Positions 37,938 to 46,589 are shown, numbered from the stretch's first letter. The stretch: DNA of 64,000 nt from Polaribacter irgensii 23-P (GCF_000153225.1 NZ_CH724148.1:1692842-1756841), one strand, 5' to 3'. The notes: generated from the sequence alone by a model not told the origin. Translations and numbers: made by a program.

Positions 37938-38735
37938 TTATTTACCAAATCCTCCACTACGTGAGCGAGAAGAGCTTGAGTTGCTGTACCTGTTGCTATT
38001 TCTTGAAGTCTGCCTTGTACTGTTATAGCTTCTACTAGAGCTATATCCTTGCGATTTTAATGCCGAAGAGCTTCTTTTGACATTGCTTCTTACATTGTCT
38101 TTAAAGGTTTGGGGTTTTGAATTCCAACTAGCATTGGAGTTTTTATAGGTGGAAGTTCCAAAGGTATTCGTCCTTCCATAATAATTGCTTCTTCCGTAGT
38201 GGTTTGTTCTGTAGTAGTTGTAGTCATTTCTATAGTATCTATGGCTAGAACCGTAGAAAAGAGAACTCATAAAGCGGTATTGAACGTAATACACCCAAAA
38301 AGAAGTACCGTTACTTTGTTGCTGCCAATTGCCATACTTTGAGTTTCCTACATAACTGTTATAGCCTGCAGGCGTTGCTTTTTTGTCAAGAACACCATTT
38401 TTCTTCGATAAAACGGTCATTCCAAGATCCTTTTGGTGTTCTTCAAAAGTGATGGCTGATACATTTTCCCAGTTTGTTAGTTTAATAGTAAAATCATCCT
38501 CTAAAGACGCAGTTGTATTTGTTTTTTCTTCAAGGATAATTTTATACTTGTGTAAATACTTGTTCGTGTCTTTATTGAAATCCATATCTGCGAGAACAAC
38601 ACTATAATTTTGTGTATTCATATACATCATGGCGATCTGATCTAAAGGAGTCTTTATATATTTTCTAGGTTCTTGACCGCATGCGTTTAGCAATAGGAGA
38701 GCACTTAAAATAAGGAGTGTTTTGAAAATTTTCAT
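37938..38735 (-). CDS. Lipoprotein with Tyr/Ser/Arg-rich low-complexity tail
   Basis: A signal peptide ends at a lipobox (LLLNAC). The N-terminal half (about residues 20-150) looks folded. The C-terminal half is low complexity, rich in Tyr, Asn, Ser and Arg, ending SRSGGFGK. The Gly-rich Ser/Arg end recalls the DUF1190 lipoprotein YjfM, which accompanies yjfJ and yjfL in E. coli, but I cannot claim homology. The basic tail could interact with anionic envelope polymers. ATG 38735 is chosen because the signal peptide starts there. Confidence 0.75.
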   Translation of the reverse strand: MKIFKTLLILSALLLLNACGQEPRKYIKTPLDQIAMMYMNTQNYSVVLADMDFNKDTNKYLHKYKIILEEKTNTTASLEDDFTIKLTNWENVSAITFEEHQKDLGMTVLSKKNGVLDKKATPAGYNSYVGNSKYGNWQQQSNGTSFWVYYVQYRFMSSLFYGSSHRYYRNDYNYYRTNHYGRSNYYGRTNTFGTSTYKNSNASWNSKPQTFKDNVRSNVKRSSSALKSQGYSSSRSYNSTRQTSRNSNRYSNSSSSRSRSGGFGK

Positions 38736-38772
38736 GAATATGAATTTAAGGTCAAATTTAAAGTTTTTAGCA

Positions 38773-39324
38773 CTAATAATTGTCTCCTTTCGGTAATATA
38801 TTAGAAATAGAAAGTTCATCAATGATAATTCCTTTTGTTACTTCGAACTCTTCTTCCCCATACTGCTCGATACAGAGTGTTTTTTCTTCTTCCTCATCCA
38901 AATAATCAAAGGAAACTAATTCCTCCCAGTTGGCTGCATCTATTTCTTTACAATAGCCAGGTGATTTTTCATCCAAGTAATATTTTACACCCTCATATTT
39001 TATTTTTTTTGGAGGTTTTTGGTGTGCATCAATATAGTCACAGACCTCTTCCCCAAGTTTTCTTAGTTTTACTTTTTCAGATAAAGTAACTACCAAGCCA
39101 CCGTCGTCTTCAATGTTTAAAAACTTCTCAGTTGCACCATTTTTGATTACAAACTCCCTGGTAAAATAATTCTCTCCCCAATCATACTCGAACAATGCCG
39201 AAACGGTCCATGTTTCAATTGCATATTCAAAGAGATATCCTTTCCCTAAATCTCTAATGGTAATATTAGTAGGGTCAAAGTGTCTTTCCTTTTCTTTTTT
39301 TTTAAAAATATCAAATATACCCAT
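38773..39324 (-). CDS. DUF4178-like cytoplasmic protein
   Basis: This is an acidic protein of 183 residues with no signal or membrane segment, starting MGIFDIFKKKEKER. Its beta-rich centre (for example LGKGYLFEYAIETWTVSAL and WEELVSFDYLDEEEEKTLCI) resembles DUF4178 proteins, which occur in PspA/spermidine-synthase clusters. No catalytic motif is evident. It sits between pspA and the lipoprotein gene, in the place held in E. coli by yjfK. A perfect hairpin separates it from pspA. Confidence 0.72.
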   Translation of the reverse strand: MGIFDIFKKKEKERHFDPTNITIRDLGKGYLFEYAIETWTVSALFEYDWGENYFTREFVIKNGATEKFLNIEDDGGLVVTLSEKVKLRKLGEEVCDYIDAHQKPPKKIKYEGVKYYLDEKSPGYCKEIDAANWEELVSFDYLDEEEEKTLCIEQYGEEEFEVTKGIIIDELSISNILPKGDNY

Positions 39325-39395
39325 GTGTAGTTTTATGATTTTATTGTGGAAGAATGCTTCTTCTAAATTATTTGCAGTGACTCTTTAGTAGCAGG

Positions 39396-39425
39396 AAAGC
39401 GCTTCTTTTATTAAAGAAGCGCTTT
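39396..39425. terminator. 13-bp hairpin between pspA and the DUF4178 gene
   Basis: A perfect 13-base stem AAAGCGCTTCTTT with a four-base loop lies in the operon. On the minus strand only a short T stretch follows, so it may be a partial terminator or processing site that lowers expression of the genes after pspA. Confidence 0.5.
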
Positions 39426-39458
39426 TTGGTATTGTAAAGATGCTGAAGTGCATTTGAA

Positions 39459-40157
39459 TTACATGCCCATTTGTTTCTTGAGTGCATCAAGGTCACTTTC
39501 TGCACTTGCAGATGTGTTGTCTAAAACGCGGTCAAGTTCCTCATCAACACTTTTTGATTCGTTGGCAATATTTCCATAGGCATCTGCGAGGGCTTCTTCT
39601 TGACTCACTTTTTCTCTCATTTTTTCTAGCATATTAACCGTGCTAGAGCTATCAATTGCTGCCATTTGCTTGTTCAAATTCTTAGTAGCGTTAGAAACTT
39701 TTACACGCGCTTTTAGCGTTTTCAATTCATTTTCCCACTTACTAACATTGTTCTTTAAACTGTTTACATTGGTTTCTAATTGAGAAACGGATTTAGAGAA
39801 TTTTTCTATTTCCACACCACAGCGTTTTGAGTGCTCTGTGTTTTCCTCTTTCTTTACCAGAGCTTCTCTTGCCAAACGATCTCCGTCTTCTGCTGATATG
39901 CTTTTCTTTTGAGTTTTTTGTAGGATCAGCATTGCTTTATTTTGATAATCTTTTGCTTTGTTATCAAATTGCGTTTTATCGTTTTGAGAACGAATCAACA
40001 TTGCTTTTACTTGCGCAAGCCCTTCTAAAGCGTCTGTCAAGTCATTTTTCATGTCTCGGATGCCTTGTTCGGTCATCTTTATTGGATCTTCCATTTTATC
40101 TATTGCAGAATGTGCCTCAGATTTCCCTACATTAAATAGTCTTCTAAATATACTCAT
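39459..40157 (-). CDS. pspA: PspA/IM30 (Vipp1) family membrane-stress protein, YjfJ-like
   Basis: This is a 232-residue, almost wholly helical coiled-coil protein, starting MSIFRRLFNVGKSEAHSAID with an amphipathic N-terminal helix. IKMTEQGIRDMKNDLTDAL and the long heptad region match ESCRT-III-like PspA proteins that coat and repair damaged inner membrane. It lies second in the operon after the DUF2170 gene, the same order as yjfI-yjfJ in E. coli. Nothing like PspB, PspC or PspF is near; control probably comes from the divergent XRE regulator. Confidence 0.92.
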   Translation of the reverse strand: MSIFRRLFNVGKSEAHSAIDKMEDPIKMTEQGIRDMKNDLTDALEGLAQVKAMLIRSQNDKTQFDNKAKDYQNKAMLILQKTQKKSISAEDGDRLAREALVKKEENTEHSKRCGVEIEKFSKSVSQLETNVNSLKNNVSKWENELKTLKARVKVSNATKNLNKQMAAIDSSSTVNMLEKMREKVSQEEALADAYGNIANESKSVDEELDRVLDNTSASAESDLDALKKQMGM

Positions 40158-40180
40158 GATGTTTTGTTTTTATTTTGTTT

Positions 40181-40576
40181 TTATGATTTTGAAAATTGAA
40201 TGATATTTTCAGAATACTCACTTAGTAATAAACTTAAAGAATTTATAGATCCCTCTAGCTCGTTTAAATCAATGTTTTCAATTTGTAAAGTGTCTCTAAA
40301 GATTACTTTTTCTCCAGATTCATCGAGTACAAATGCACCGTGAACAATGTCTCTATTTTTTTGTAATAACTGCTGAAAGATCGTTTCACTTGGATTAGAA
40401 ATTTTAAAAATATATTGTTCCATAACTAAAATAGGACTTGCAATTCCTAAGATTAAATTGCTGATTCCCTTGTCATAATCTTGAATTACCAGTACGCCTT
40501 CTTCTTCGTTTTCGTGGGTAATATTATAATTTAATTCAATCAGGTAATTTTTAATAGTTTTAAATTCTTCTTTCAT
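40181..40576 (-). CDS. DUF2170-family protein (YjfI-like)
   Basis: This is a 131-residue cytoplasmic protein with an alternating alpha/beta pattern, including GVLVIQDYDKG, GIASPILVMEQYIFKISNPS and HGAFVLDESGEKVIFRDTL. These fit YjfI (DUF2170), the invariant partner gene of yjfJ. Its fold resembles type III secretion chaperones (family knowledge), so it may act as a PspA partner. First gene of the operon, 23 bases before pspA, behind a consensus promoter. Confidence 0.8.
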   Translation of the reverse strand: MKEEFKTIKNYLIELNYNITHENEEEGVLVIQDYDKGISNLILGIASPILVMEQYIFKISNPSETIFQQLLQKNRDIVHGAFVLDESGEKVIFRDTLQIENIDLNELEGSINSLSLLLSEYSENIIQFSKS

Positions 40577-40643
40577 GTATTTTTAGTTTTTAACTGGAAA
40601 TGTTTTAACGATGCGCGCTTCGATTTTTTTCTTTTACGATGTT

Positions 40644-40680
40644 TATATTTCAAATATAGTTAATATTTATTATATTGCAA
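40644..40680 (-). promoter_or_regulatory. Operon promoter overlapped by a perfect palindrome
   Basis: On the minus strand TTG (40680-40678) and TATATTTG (40658-40651) are 19 bases apart, a full consensus promoter for the yjfI-pspA operon. The -7 element lies inside the perfect 15-base palindrome TATATTTCAAATATA (40644-40658). That position is ideal for repression by the divergent XRE regulator (inference). Confidence 0.6.
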
Positions 40681-40696
40681 ATAAAATTAGCAAATT

Positions 40697-41434
40697 ATGT
40701 CCTTTTTTGGGAAAAATATTAAGAAAATAAGAGTGATTAAGGGCCTTAGTCAGCAGGTCTTTGCAGAGTTGTTTTCGTTGAAAAGAGCGACGTTAGGAGC
40801 TTATGAAGAGGGCAGAAGCGAGCCGAAGATTGACACCCTTATAAAAGTTGCTAATTATTTTAGCATTAGTATTGATGATTTCCTGACAAAAGAAATTACT
40901 GTAAACCAATTACTGCGTTTTAATGAGGGGATAACCACGGATATAAACCAAATAGTGAAGGCCTCCTTCAAAGAAATTCCTTTTGTAAATTCGCTGAACA
41001 GTGCATTCTTTGTAGACAATTTTAAGAGGTCTCAGAGTTACAATTCATTGCCAACAATTAGAGTGCCTGTCGAGGGAGATTTAGATTTTTTAGCGTTTAT
41101 GGTTAAGGATTTATTTCGGGTGTCTGATGAAGAAGGTTTGTTCCCTAATGACGTAGTGATTGGAGAAAGTAAAAATATTGATGCTCTTTTTGCGGGTGAT
41201 GTTGTAATTGCTTTGGTCGATGATGCTTTGCTGATTAGAAGATTTACGATCTCAGATAAAGGGGACACAGCATTAACAGGTCAGTCGCCATCACTTGATA
41301 TTCCAATAGCAGCTGCTACTTATTTTTGGAAAGTATCTTTTGTGTTTTTAAAGCGATATCCAAAGTTTACATCAGAGTTAGCCATTAAAATAAATGAATT
41401 GGATACAAAGTTAACACAGCTCTTGTTAAAATAG
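40697..41434 (+). CDS. XRE-family regulator with S24/LexA-like C-terminal domain
   Basis: The N-terminal helix-turn-helix covers about residues 7-62 (GLSQQVFAELFSLKRATLGA). The C-terminal region (about 110-225) resembles the peptidase S24/LexA fold: SLPTIRVPVEGDL, LFPNDVVIGES and IDALFAGDVVIALVDDALLI. The catalytic Ser/Lys pair of LexA is not evident, so it is probably a sensor fold and not self-cleaving. It is divergent from the PspA/polyamine operon and 120 bases away, so it most likely controls that operon and itself. It could instead be an unrelated global regulator. Confidence 0.82.
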   Translation: MSFFGKNIKKIRVIKGLSQQVFAELFSLKRATLGAYEEGRSEPKIDTLIKVANYFSISIDDFLTKEITVNQLLRFNEGITTDINQIVKASFKEIPFVNSLNSAFFVDNFKRSQSYNSLPTIRVPVEGDLDFLAFMVKDLFRVSDEEGLFPNDVVIGESKNIDALFAGDVVIALVDDALLIRRFTISDKGDTALTGQSPSLDIPIAAATYFWKVSFVFLKRYPKFTSELAIKINELDTKLTQLLLK

Positions 41435-41616
41435 TTTTTAGAAATACCTTACTAAAAGTATCTCAGCTTGTTTACAACAGCTTGCAATCAAAAGAGACTG
41501 CAGTACACCGAACTTAAGAAAAGAATGTGTAGAAACTTAGGGGCATTTAAAACACTGTTGTTTTTCAAAATATCAAGTTATCCTTACCAACGATCTCTGT
41601 CTAATCGGCTATATTA

Positions 41617-41960
41617 AATTGTTTCTGCAATATGATCTGGAGAAATAGCTGTAATATTTAGCAAGTCTGAAATGGTTAGTGAAACGTTCAAAATTTGGGT
41701 ATTGGCTCCTGCAGATCGGTTCAGTTTTCCATCGTAGTTTTTAAAAGCGTTTTCCCTTTTTGAGATAATTTGCAGAATTCTCGAAGCTGTTAAACGTTCA
41801 TTTGCGCATGGTAAAACACCTTTTCAATCTTTAATTTTTAATTTCTTTAATCCAGTAACTAGAGAAATCAATTCTTGTTGATTGTTAAATTCTATTTTCA
41901 GATCTCTATAGTGTTTCGTAGTGAATATTACCTGACGTTTAGTGTAAGAAAATTAGGGCG
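41617..41960 (-). pseudogene. Remnant of an unrecognised gene
   Basis: Between the XRE regulator and the cassette array, one minus-strand frame reads as protein for about 110 codons with a single internal TGA near 41823. Stretches include FNNQQELISLVTGLKKL, LTASRILQIISKRENAF and LNVSLTISDLLNITAIS. The upstream side runs into stops. I do not recognise the family. The rest of 41435-42128 shows no gene; bases 41990-42114 are extremely AT-rich. Confidence 0.35.
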
Positions 41961-42128
41961 GTTTATTAGCACTTCCGTTTCGGTTTATTACTTAGATAAA
42001 TATATATATTAGTTTTATATTTTCTACTGTACACGCTGAATTTTATATTTAGCGGGCTTTGTAAATAAACACAGATTTTTCGGTTAAGCGCAAATTCCCT
42101 ATGTTTTATAAATTGTTAGCAAAAGTTC

Positions 42129-43526
42129 TTATTCCGTCTGTGTTTTTATCCACTTTGTAATTTCTGCTAATACAATTGGTGAAAATGTTTGTTCAATAGT
42201 TGCGTATTCATTTGGTGAACCCGTTTTACACTCTTGAAATAAATGATTTAGATTTGGGAATTCTTTTGTGGTTACATTTAAATTCCCCCCTTTTGTCAAA
42301 GCGTTTTTTATTGCAGATAAATTCTCTTTTGAAGGCACTTGTAAATCTTTTTTTCCATTAATAGCTAAAACAGGACATGTTACTTGCTCTAGTGTTGTGA
42401 CCGGATTATATTTCATAAAGTACACCATCCAAGGACTTGATATTTGATTTACTTGCATTGAAACAAATTCTTCCTTTTTCATTCCATTTGGAATTTCAGT
42501 ATTTGGTTCATTTTTAAGTAATTCATTTAATTTATCCGTTAAATCTGCTTTTAACTTTGAATTATCATTTGAATTAACGACTATTTCAAATAATTTTCTA
42601 TTTGTCTGAACAGATTCTTTTATATCCGTTTCTAAAACGCCATTGGCTTTTGCAATTAGTTCTTGTTGTAGTAATAACAATGTATCTCCTTGAATTCCTG
42701 TACCTGCCAATAATACAATAAAACTAACATCTTTCGATTTTGAAGCAACTATGGGTGCAATTAAGCCACCTTCACTATGTCCAATGAGACCAATTTTATT
42801 TTTCTTAATTTCCTTTCTTGTTTTTAAGTATGCAATAGCACTTTCAACATCAGTTGCAAAGTCGGCAGAAGTTGCAGTTTTAAAATCTCCTGTTGATTGT
42901 CCAACTCCTCTGTCATCATATCGTAAAACTGCAATTTTATTTTTCGTTAAATAGTCTGAAATTATTAAAAATGGTTTGTGCCCTAATAGTTCTTCATCTC
43001 TATTTTGTGGTCCACTTCCAGTAATTAAAATTACGACTGGAAAAATTCCGTCCTTCTCTGGTAAAGTCAATGTTCCCGATAATGAAACATTAGCTTTCGA
43101 ATTTTTAAATACTACATTTTCTGAATAATATGCATATGGTTTTATCGGTTCTTGAGGTCGCTTCACAATTTCTTTCTTGATTGTTTCTCTTGACAGATTC
43201 ATAGGGAATTCTTGACCTCCTTGTTTAAAAGTTCCAATAATTTTATCCTCACTTAATTCCCCGTCATATTCAATTCTCGCGTTAGTTACTTCAAATTTAA
43301 TTTTCTGATTTTTAAATGTTGTATTTGTAACAGGAATACCTTTTGCACCTTGATCTGGACTGTCCATTGTTGCGCTATAGCCATTGTCAGTTTGCGCAAT
43401 ATTAAATACAACTCTTAATTGTGTTCCTTGGACTTTTAAAACACCGTTCCATCGTCCTGTGATGTCTTGAGCTGTTGATGTAAGTGTGGCTAGTAATGTA
43501 ACCAATAAGATTATAAAATTTTTCAT
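42129..43526 (-). CDS. Exported alpha/beta hydrolase (first cassette of the array)
   Basis: A signal peptide (to about residue 20) is followed by a lipocalin-like N-terminal domain (about 22-115) and an alpha/beta hydrolase domain (about 145-465). The nucleophile Ser251 is in GHSEGG. The acid is probably the Asp of AINGKKDLQVP and the His is in NLNHLFQE. Substrate is unknown; esterase or peptidase activity is likely. The gene unit starts at GTTAGCAAAAG (42115-42125) and ends at TTTTTGCTAAC (43554-43564), which are reverse complements at 10 of 11 positions. This marks it as a cassette of the array described below. Confidence 0.85.
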   Translation of the reverse strand: MKNFIILLVTLLATLTSTAQDITGRWNGVLKVQGTQLRVVFNIAQTDNGYSATMDSPDQGAKGIPVTNTTFKNQKIKFEVTNARIEYDGELSEDKIIGTFKQGGQEFPMNLSRETIKKEIVKRPQEPIKPYAYYSENVVFKNSKANVSLSGTLTLPEKDGIFPVVILITGSGPQNRDEELLGHKPFLIISDYLTKNKIAVLRYDDRGVGQSTGDFKTATSADFATDVESAIAYLKTRKEIKKNKIGLIGHSEGGLIAPIVASKSKDVSFIVLLAGTGIQGDTLLLLQQELIAKANGVLETDIKESVQTNRKLFEIVVNSNDNSKLKADLTDKLNELLKNEPNTEIPNGMKKEEFVSMQVNQISSPWMVYFMKYNPVTTLEQVTCPVLAINGKKDLQVPSKENLSAIKNALTKGGNLNVTTKEFPNLNHLFQECKTGSPNEYATIEQTFSPIVLAEITKWIKTQTE

Positions 43527-43561
43527 ATTAATTCTCTCTGTTTACTTTTCTAATTTTTGCT

Positions 43562-43686
43562 AACGTGTTTGTGCAGGATTAGTTGCTGGATTGATTAGTG
43601 AAGTTAATAAATATATCACAGATAGAAAGACTGCGAGGACTTTCTTAAGTAGGCAAGAAACAAAGCAATAAATTTTATACGGTGTT
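43562..43686 (-). repeat. attC-like repeat A
   Basis: This 125-base copy runs from AAC to GTT. It contains the L-box-like GTTGC near one end and AGCAAT near the other. The central hairpin is the weaker GAAAGACTG-to-CTTTC form. It separates the hydrolase cassette from the next. Confidence 0.65.
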
Positions 43687-43698
43687 GCCCACAGTATT

Positions 43699-44595
43699 TT
43701 AATTCGTAAGTGTTAATTCAATTGCTAAAAGACTATATTTATTTCTATATCTTTTCATAGATTCATTCTTGTTTTTACAAGAAGCTTTAATCCATTTTCC
43801 TTTATTAAATCTCCAACTATTTTTATTAGTTTCAGTTGGAACGATTCCAATTGCAGGTTCATAAGAAATGCTTTTTAATTTTTTTCTTGAACCTTTCATT
43901 GTATATTTATATTCGTATTTATTTTCCTCAATTATTAACCATTCAATTGCAAGAAAAAATCCTTTTTCGGGAAATTTTATATTTAATTTTGAAACGTCAA
44001 TTTCCGTTATTTTCTTTCCCTTTTTTGCAATTCCAATTATGTTTTCGTTATAGATATAATTATCAGGTTCTCCTTTTTCATTTACTCCATAAAGCCGAAT
44101 ATTAAATTTTGAGTTTTTCACATCACTATTCGTCAATATTCTAAACTTTTTAAGATAAGGTGCTTTTTCATATTCTTCTTTACGCTCAAAAAATTTAGCA
44201 GAAATCCAAGGATATATTCCGCAACCAAAATAACTATTGATTTTAGATTTTTTAAACTGACCAATTGTCAATTCTTGAGATAATTTTTTAGAATTGATAA
44301 CTATTTCGTCTAATTCAGTTATTACAGGTTTCAGCTCCAGAATGTTTTTTATCGAATCAGATGATACTTTTTTTGTTTGAAATCCGATTGCAGAAAATAA
44401 AATAATTTTCTGGCTATCTACTTGTATTTCAAATTCTCCTTTTTCATTTGATGTTGTTCCAATGTTTTCGTTTTCCACCCAAATATTTACGTAAGGTATT
44501 TTTTCTTTCGTTTCGCTGTCAATTATTACTGATTTTAATTGACTAAAACAAAGGTTGGATATTAGTATAAGTATGATGGCGAGCGATTTTTTCAT
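43699..44595 (-). CDS. Exported protein with carboxypeptidase-regulatory-like domain (cassette)
   Basis: A signal peptide (ends near LCFSQ) precedes a CarboxypepD_reg-like beta-sandwich (about residues 21-105; IPYVNIWVENENIGTTSNEK is the family repeat core). The domain ends with an LDEIVI strand like that before TonB plugs, but no barrel follows. The rest (about 110-298) is a Lys-rich domain I do not recognise. It is probably a surface or periplasmic protein. The unit is bounded by GTTGCCCACA (43684-43693) and TGTGGGCAAC (44598-44607), exact reverse complements. Confidence 0.7.
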   Translation of the reverse strand: MKKSLAIILILISNLCFSQLKSVIIDSETKEKIPYVNIWVENENIGTTSNEKGEFEIQVDSQKIILFSAIGFQTKKVSSDSIKNILELKPVITELDEIVINSKKLSQELTIGQFKKSKINSYFGCGIYPWISAKFFERKEEYEKAPYLKKFRILTNSDVKNSKFNIRLYGVNEKGEPDNYIYNENIIGIAKKGKKITEIDVSKLNIKFPEKGFFLAIEWLIIEENKYEYKYTMKGSRKKLKSISYEPAIGIVPTETNKNSWRFNKGKWIKASCKNKNESMKRYRNKYSLLAIELTLTN

Positions 44596-44604
44596 ATTGT
44601 GGGC

Positions 44605-44727
44605 AACGTTTTTGTATAAGATTTGTTGCATGTAAAAAAGATTAATAGTTTCTTTAAGTAATAAATTTCATAAAAAAGCACTTATTTTGTATTAAGCACT
44701 TTGGAGCCATTAATTATACACGTTGTT
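44605..44727 (-). repeat. attC-like repeat B
   Basis: This copy is 123 bases long, AAC to GTT, with outer arms AACGTTTTTGTATA and TATACACGTTGTT. The centre is diverged, and an AAGCACTT-type inverted repeat replaces the usual hairpin. Confidence 0.65.
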
Positions 44728-44754
44728 GCCAGTAGTTTTTATTCGTTCAAATTT

Positions 44755-45177
44755 TCATTCCGTTATTTTTATTTCAGAATTTACTTTTAGTAAGTCCGAA
44801 ATCAATTCGTTATTATTTTCAGGCGCAATATAAATTTCGTCATATTTATTGAATTTTATAATAAGTCCATTTCTCGCTAATGCTGGTTTTATTCCGCTCC
44901 ACATAGTTTTTTCTTTTAGTATTTCCTTTATGTTTGGAATTCCGATTTTTCCTCTTAAAAATCCAGAGCGATAAATAAATTCATTATTTTCAATTTTATA
45001 AGATGTGTCAAAATAAATCCAAAATATTAAAGCTAATGGACTCAATAAAGGTAAAATTATAAAGGGTTTTTCCGTGAAAGTATTCTTTTCAAGAAAGAAT
45101 ACAACTATTGGTAAAATCAGAGAACCAATTAGTAGATAATTGATAAGTCCTTTTCGATTCGCTTTATATATTTTCAT
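44755..45177 (-). CDS. PH-domain-like membrane protein (cassette)
   Basis: This 140-residue protein has two N-terminal membrane helices (about residues 13-32 and 40-57). A C-terminal bacterial PH-like domain follows (YKIENNEFIYRSGFLRGKI and IPNIKEILKEKTMWSG), similar to DUF1200-type proteins. Function is unknown. Unit ends GTTGCCAGTA (44725-44734) and TACTGGCGAC (45201-45210) are complementary at 9 of 10 positions. Base composition is far more AT-rich than in the core genes. Confidence 0.7.
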   Translation of the reverse strand: MKIYKANRKGLINYLLIGSLILPIVVFFLEKNTFTEKPFIILPLLSPLALIFWIYFDTSYKIENNEFIYRSGFLRGKIGIPNIKEILKEKTMWSGIKPALARNGLIIKFNKYDEIYIAPENNNELISDLLKVNSEIKITE

Positions 45178-45207
45178 TCGGTTTTCGGTTTTTATTAAAT
45201 TACTGGC

Positions 45208-45331
45208 GACGTGTTTGTGTAAGTTTAGTTGCGTGTTTCAATCACTAAAGTTAGTAAATAAATGACAAATTTAAAGTCTGTCATAACTTTCGTAAATAAG
45301 CTAAAATTAGCTATAAACTTTAAACGGTGTT
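45208..45331 (-). repeat. attC-like repeat C
   Basis: This copy is 124 bases, GAC to GTT, with the shared segments GTTGCGTGTTT and AGTTAGTAAATAAA near its left end and a central AAAGTCTGTCATAACTTT arm pair. Confidence 0.65.
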
Positions 45332-45344
45332 GTAATGCGTATTT

Positions 45345-45761
45345 TTATTCCGTTTTAATATTCAGCCATTTATTTCTCCAAATAGTTATTGTTCCAACAA
45401 TTCCAATTAAAAAAATTATAAAAATTCCAATTCCAATATTTTTTGGCACCATTTTCAGATTAAAAAACATAAGTCCAATTAGTGGAAACATTGCTCCAAA
45501 TAAAGGCATTTTTTTATTCATGAATTTATTTCCGTTAACAGTTATTTTTTCATGGTCGTCTGTATTCCGCAATTCCATTTTTTTACTTCCACACCATTGA
45601 ATTTTGGCTTTCAAAGATTCATTCTTTAAATTATTAGGAATTTCAATAGTTTTTTTCTCTCCGTTTTTCAACGCAGTCAGATATTTTTTTCCAAGGAATA
45701 TTTCATATGAACAGTTTTTATTAAAACTCTCTTTTGGTCTACTTATCGTAATTTTTTTCAT
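45345..45761 (-). CDS. Small membrane protein with N-terminal beta domain (cassette)
   Basis: This 138-residue protein begins MKKITISRPKESF. A cytoplasmic beta-rich stretch (about residues 1-75) includes EIFLGKKYLTALKNGEKKTI, like domains that describe a ligand-bearing arm. Two membrane helices follow (about 85-101 and 108-127). I recognise no named family. Unit ends GTTGTAATGC (45329-45338) and GAATTACAAC (45764-45773) match at 9 of 10 positions as reverse complements. The coding sequence is strongly AT-rich. Confidence 0.65.
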   Translation of the reverse strand: MKKITISRPKESFNKNCSYEIFLGKKYLTALKNGEKKTIEIPNNLKNESLKAKIQWCGSKKMELRNTDDHEKITVNGNKFMNKKMPLFGAMFPLIGLMFFNLKMVPKNIGIGIFIIFLIGIVGTITIWRNKWLNIKTE

Positions 45762-45770
45762 AGGAATTAC

Positions 45771-45896
45771 AACGTGTTTGTGTAAGGAAAGTTGCGTCTT
45801 TTAAGCAAAAAAGTTAGTAAATAAAATACGAACCAAGAAAATCCGCGAGGATTTTTGTAATTAAACTTTTACTAGCAATTTTTTTTACAAGGTGTT
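45771..45896 (-). repeat. attC-like repeat D
   Basis: This copy is 126 bases, AAC to GTT, with outer arm AACGTGTTTGTGTA and central hairpin AAAATCCGCGAGGATTTT, where the arms have changed together relative to other copies. Confidence 0.7.
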
Positions 45897-45908
45897 GGCA
45901 ATAGTTTT

Positions 45909-46430
45909 TTAAAATTCAATGCTCGAATTATTCATTTTAGTAAAATCAAATTTTTCATTAATTCCAATATTTTTCAGAACACTTTTAAAATCATTTTTCA
46001 TTTTCTTATCTCTTAAAAGTATTTCAAAATTATATTCATTTCCGTTTTTATTAATTATTTTCAAGAAATTTTTATTTCCATAAATTGAATGGCCTAACCA
46101 ACTTCCATAACCCATATATTTTAAAAAGATACTTTTTATTTCGTTCAATTCAATTTTGTTTTCAGTTCCGTTTGAGTAGATTGAAATATGTTTTTCATGT
46201 ATTTCATAAACTCCGACTACTTTCGGTTTTTTAAGAGATTCTCCAAATATAAAATATGCACCAAATAATAATATTATTATACTTAAATATTTCAAATATA
46301 TATTATGATTTTCTTTGTCAAACAGAAAAATATAAAAGTTCGCCGATAGATATAATATTCCGAATATTATAGAATATACTTTTATTGGTTGTTTGGTTTC
46401 AACAATTTCAGTTTTAAATTCGGTTTTCAT
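45909..46430 (-). CDS. PH-like hypothetical membrane protein (cassette)
   Basis: This 173-residue protein has two membrane helices (about residues 18-36 and 47-64) and a C-terminal beta-rich domain resembling bacterial PH domains (VGVYEIHEKHISIYSNG, FLKIINKNGNEYNFEIL). No motif for enzymatic activity is visible. Unit ends GTTGGCAATA (45894-45903) and TATTGTCAAC (46444-46453) are complementary at 9 of 10 positions. Confidence 0.65.
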   Translation of the reverse strand: MKTEFKTEIVETKQPIKVYSIIFGILYLSANFYIFLFDKENHNIYLKYLSIIILLFGAYFIFGESLKKPKVVGVYEIHEKHISIYSNGTENKIELNEIKSIFLKYMGYGSWLGHSIYGNKNFLKIINKNGNEYNFEILLRDKKMKNDFKSVLKNIGINEKFDFTKMNNSSIEF

Positions 46431-46450
46431 TTCGGTTTTTAATTATTGTC

Positions 46451-46575
46451 AACGTGTTTGTTTAAACTTTGTTGCGTGTATAAGCAACCTAGTTAGTAAA
46501 TAAAATACTAACTAGGAAAGTCCGTTTGGACTTTCGTAAGTAAGCCTAAAAAAGCAATAAATTATATACGGTGTT
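46451..46575 (-). repeat. attC-like repeat E
   Basis: This 125-base copy is close to consensus: AACGTGTTTGT at one end, the perfect hairpin GAAAGTCCGTTTGGACTTTC in the centre, CGTAAGTAAGC, then AGCAATAAATTATATACGG and GTT. Confidence 0.75.
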
Positions 46576-46589
46576 ACCATACGTTTTTT

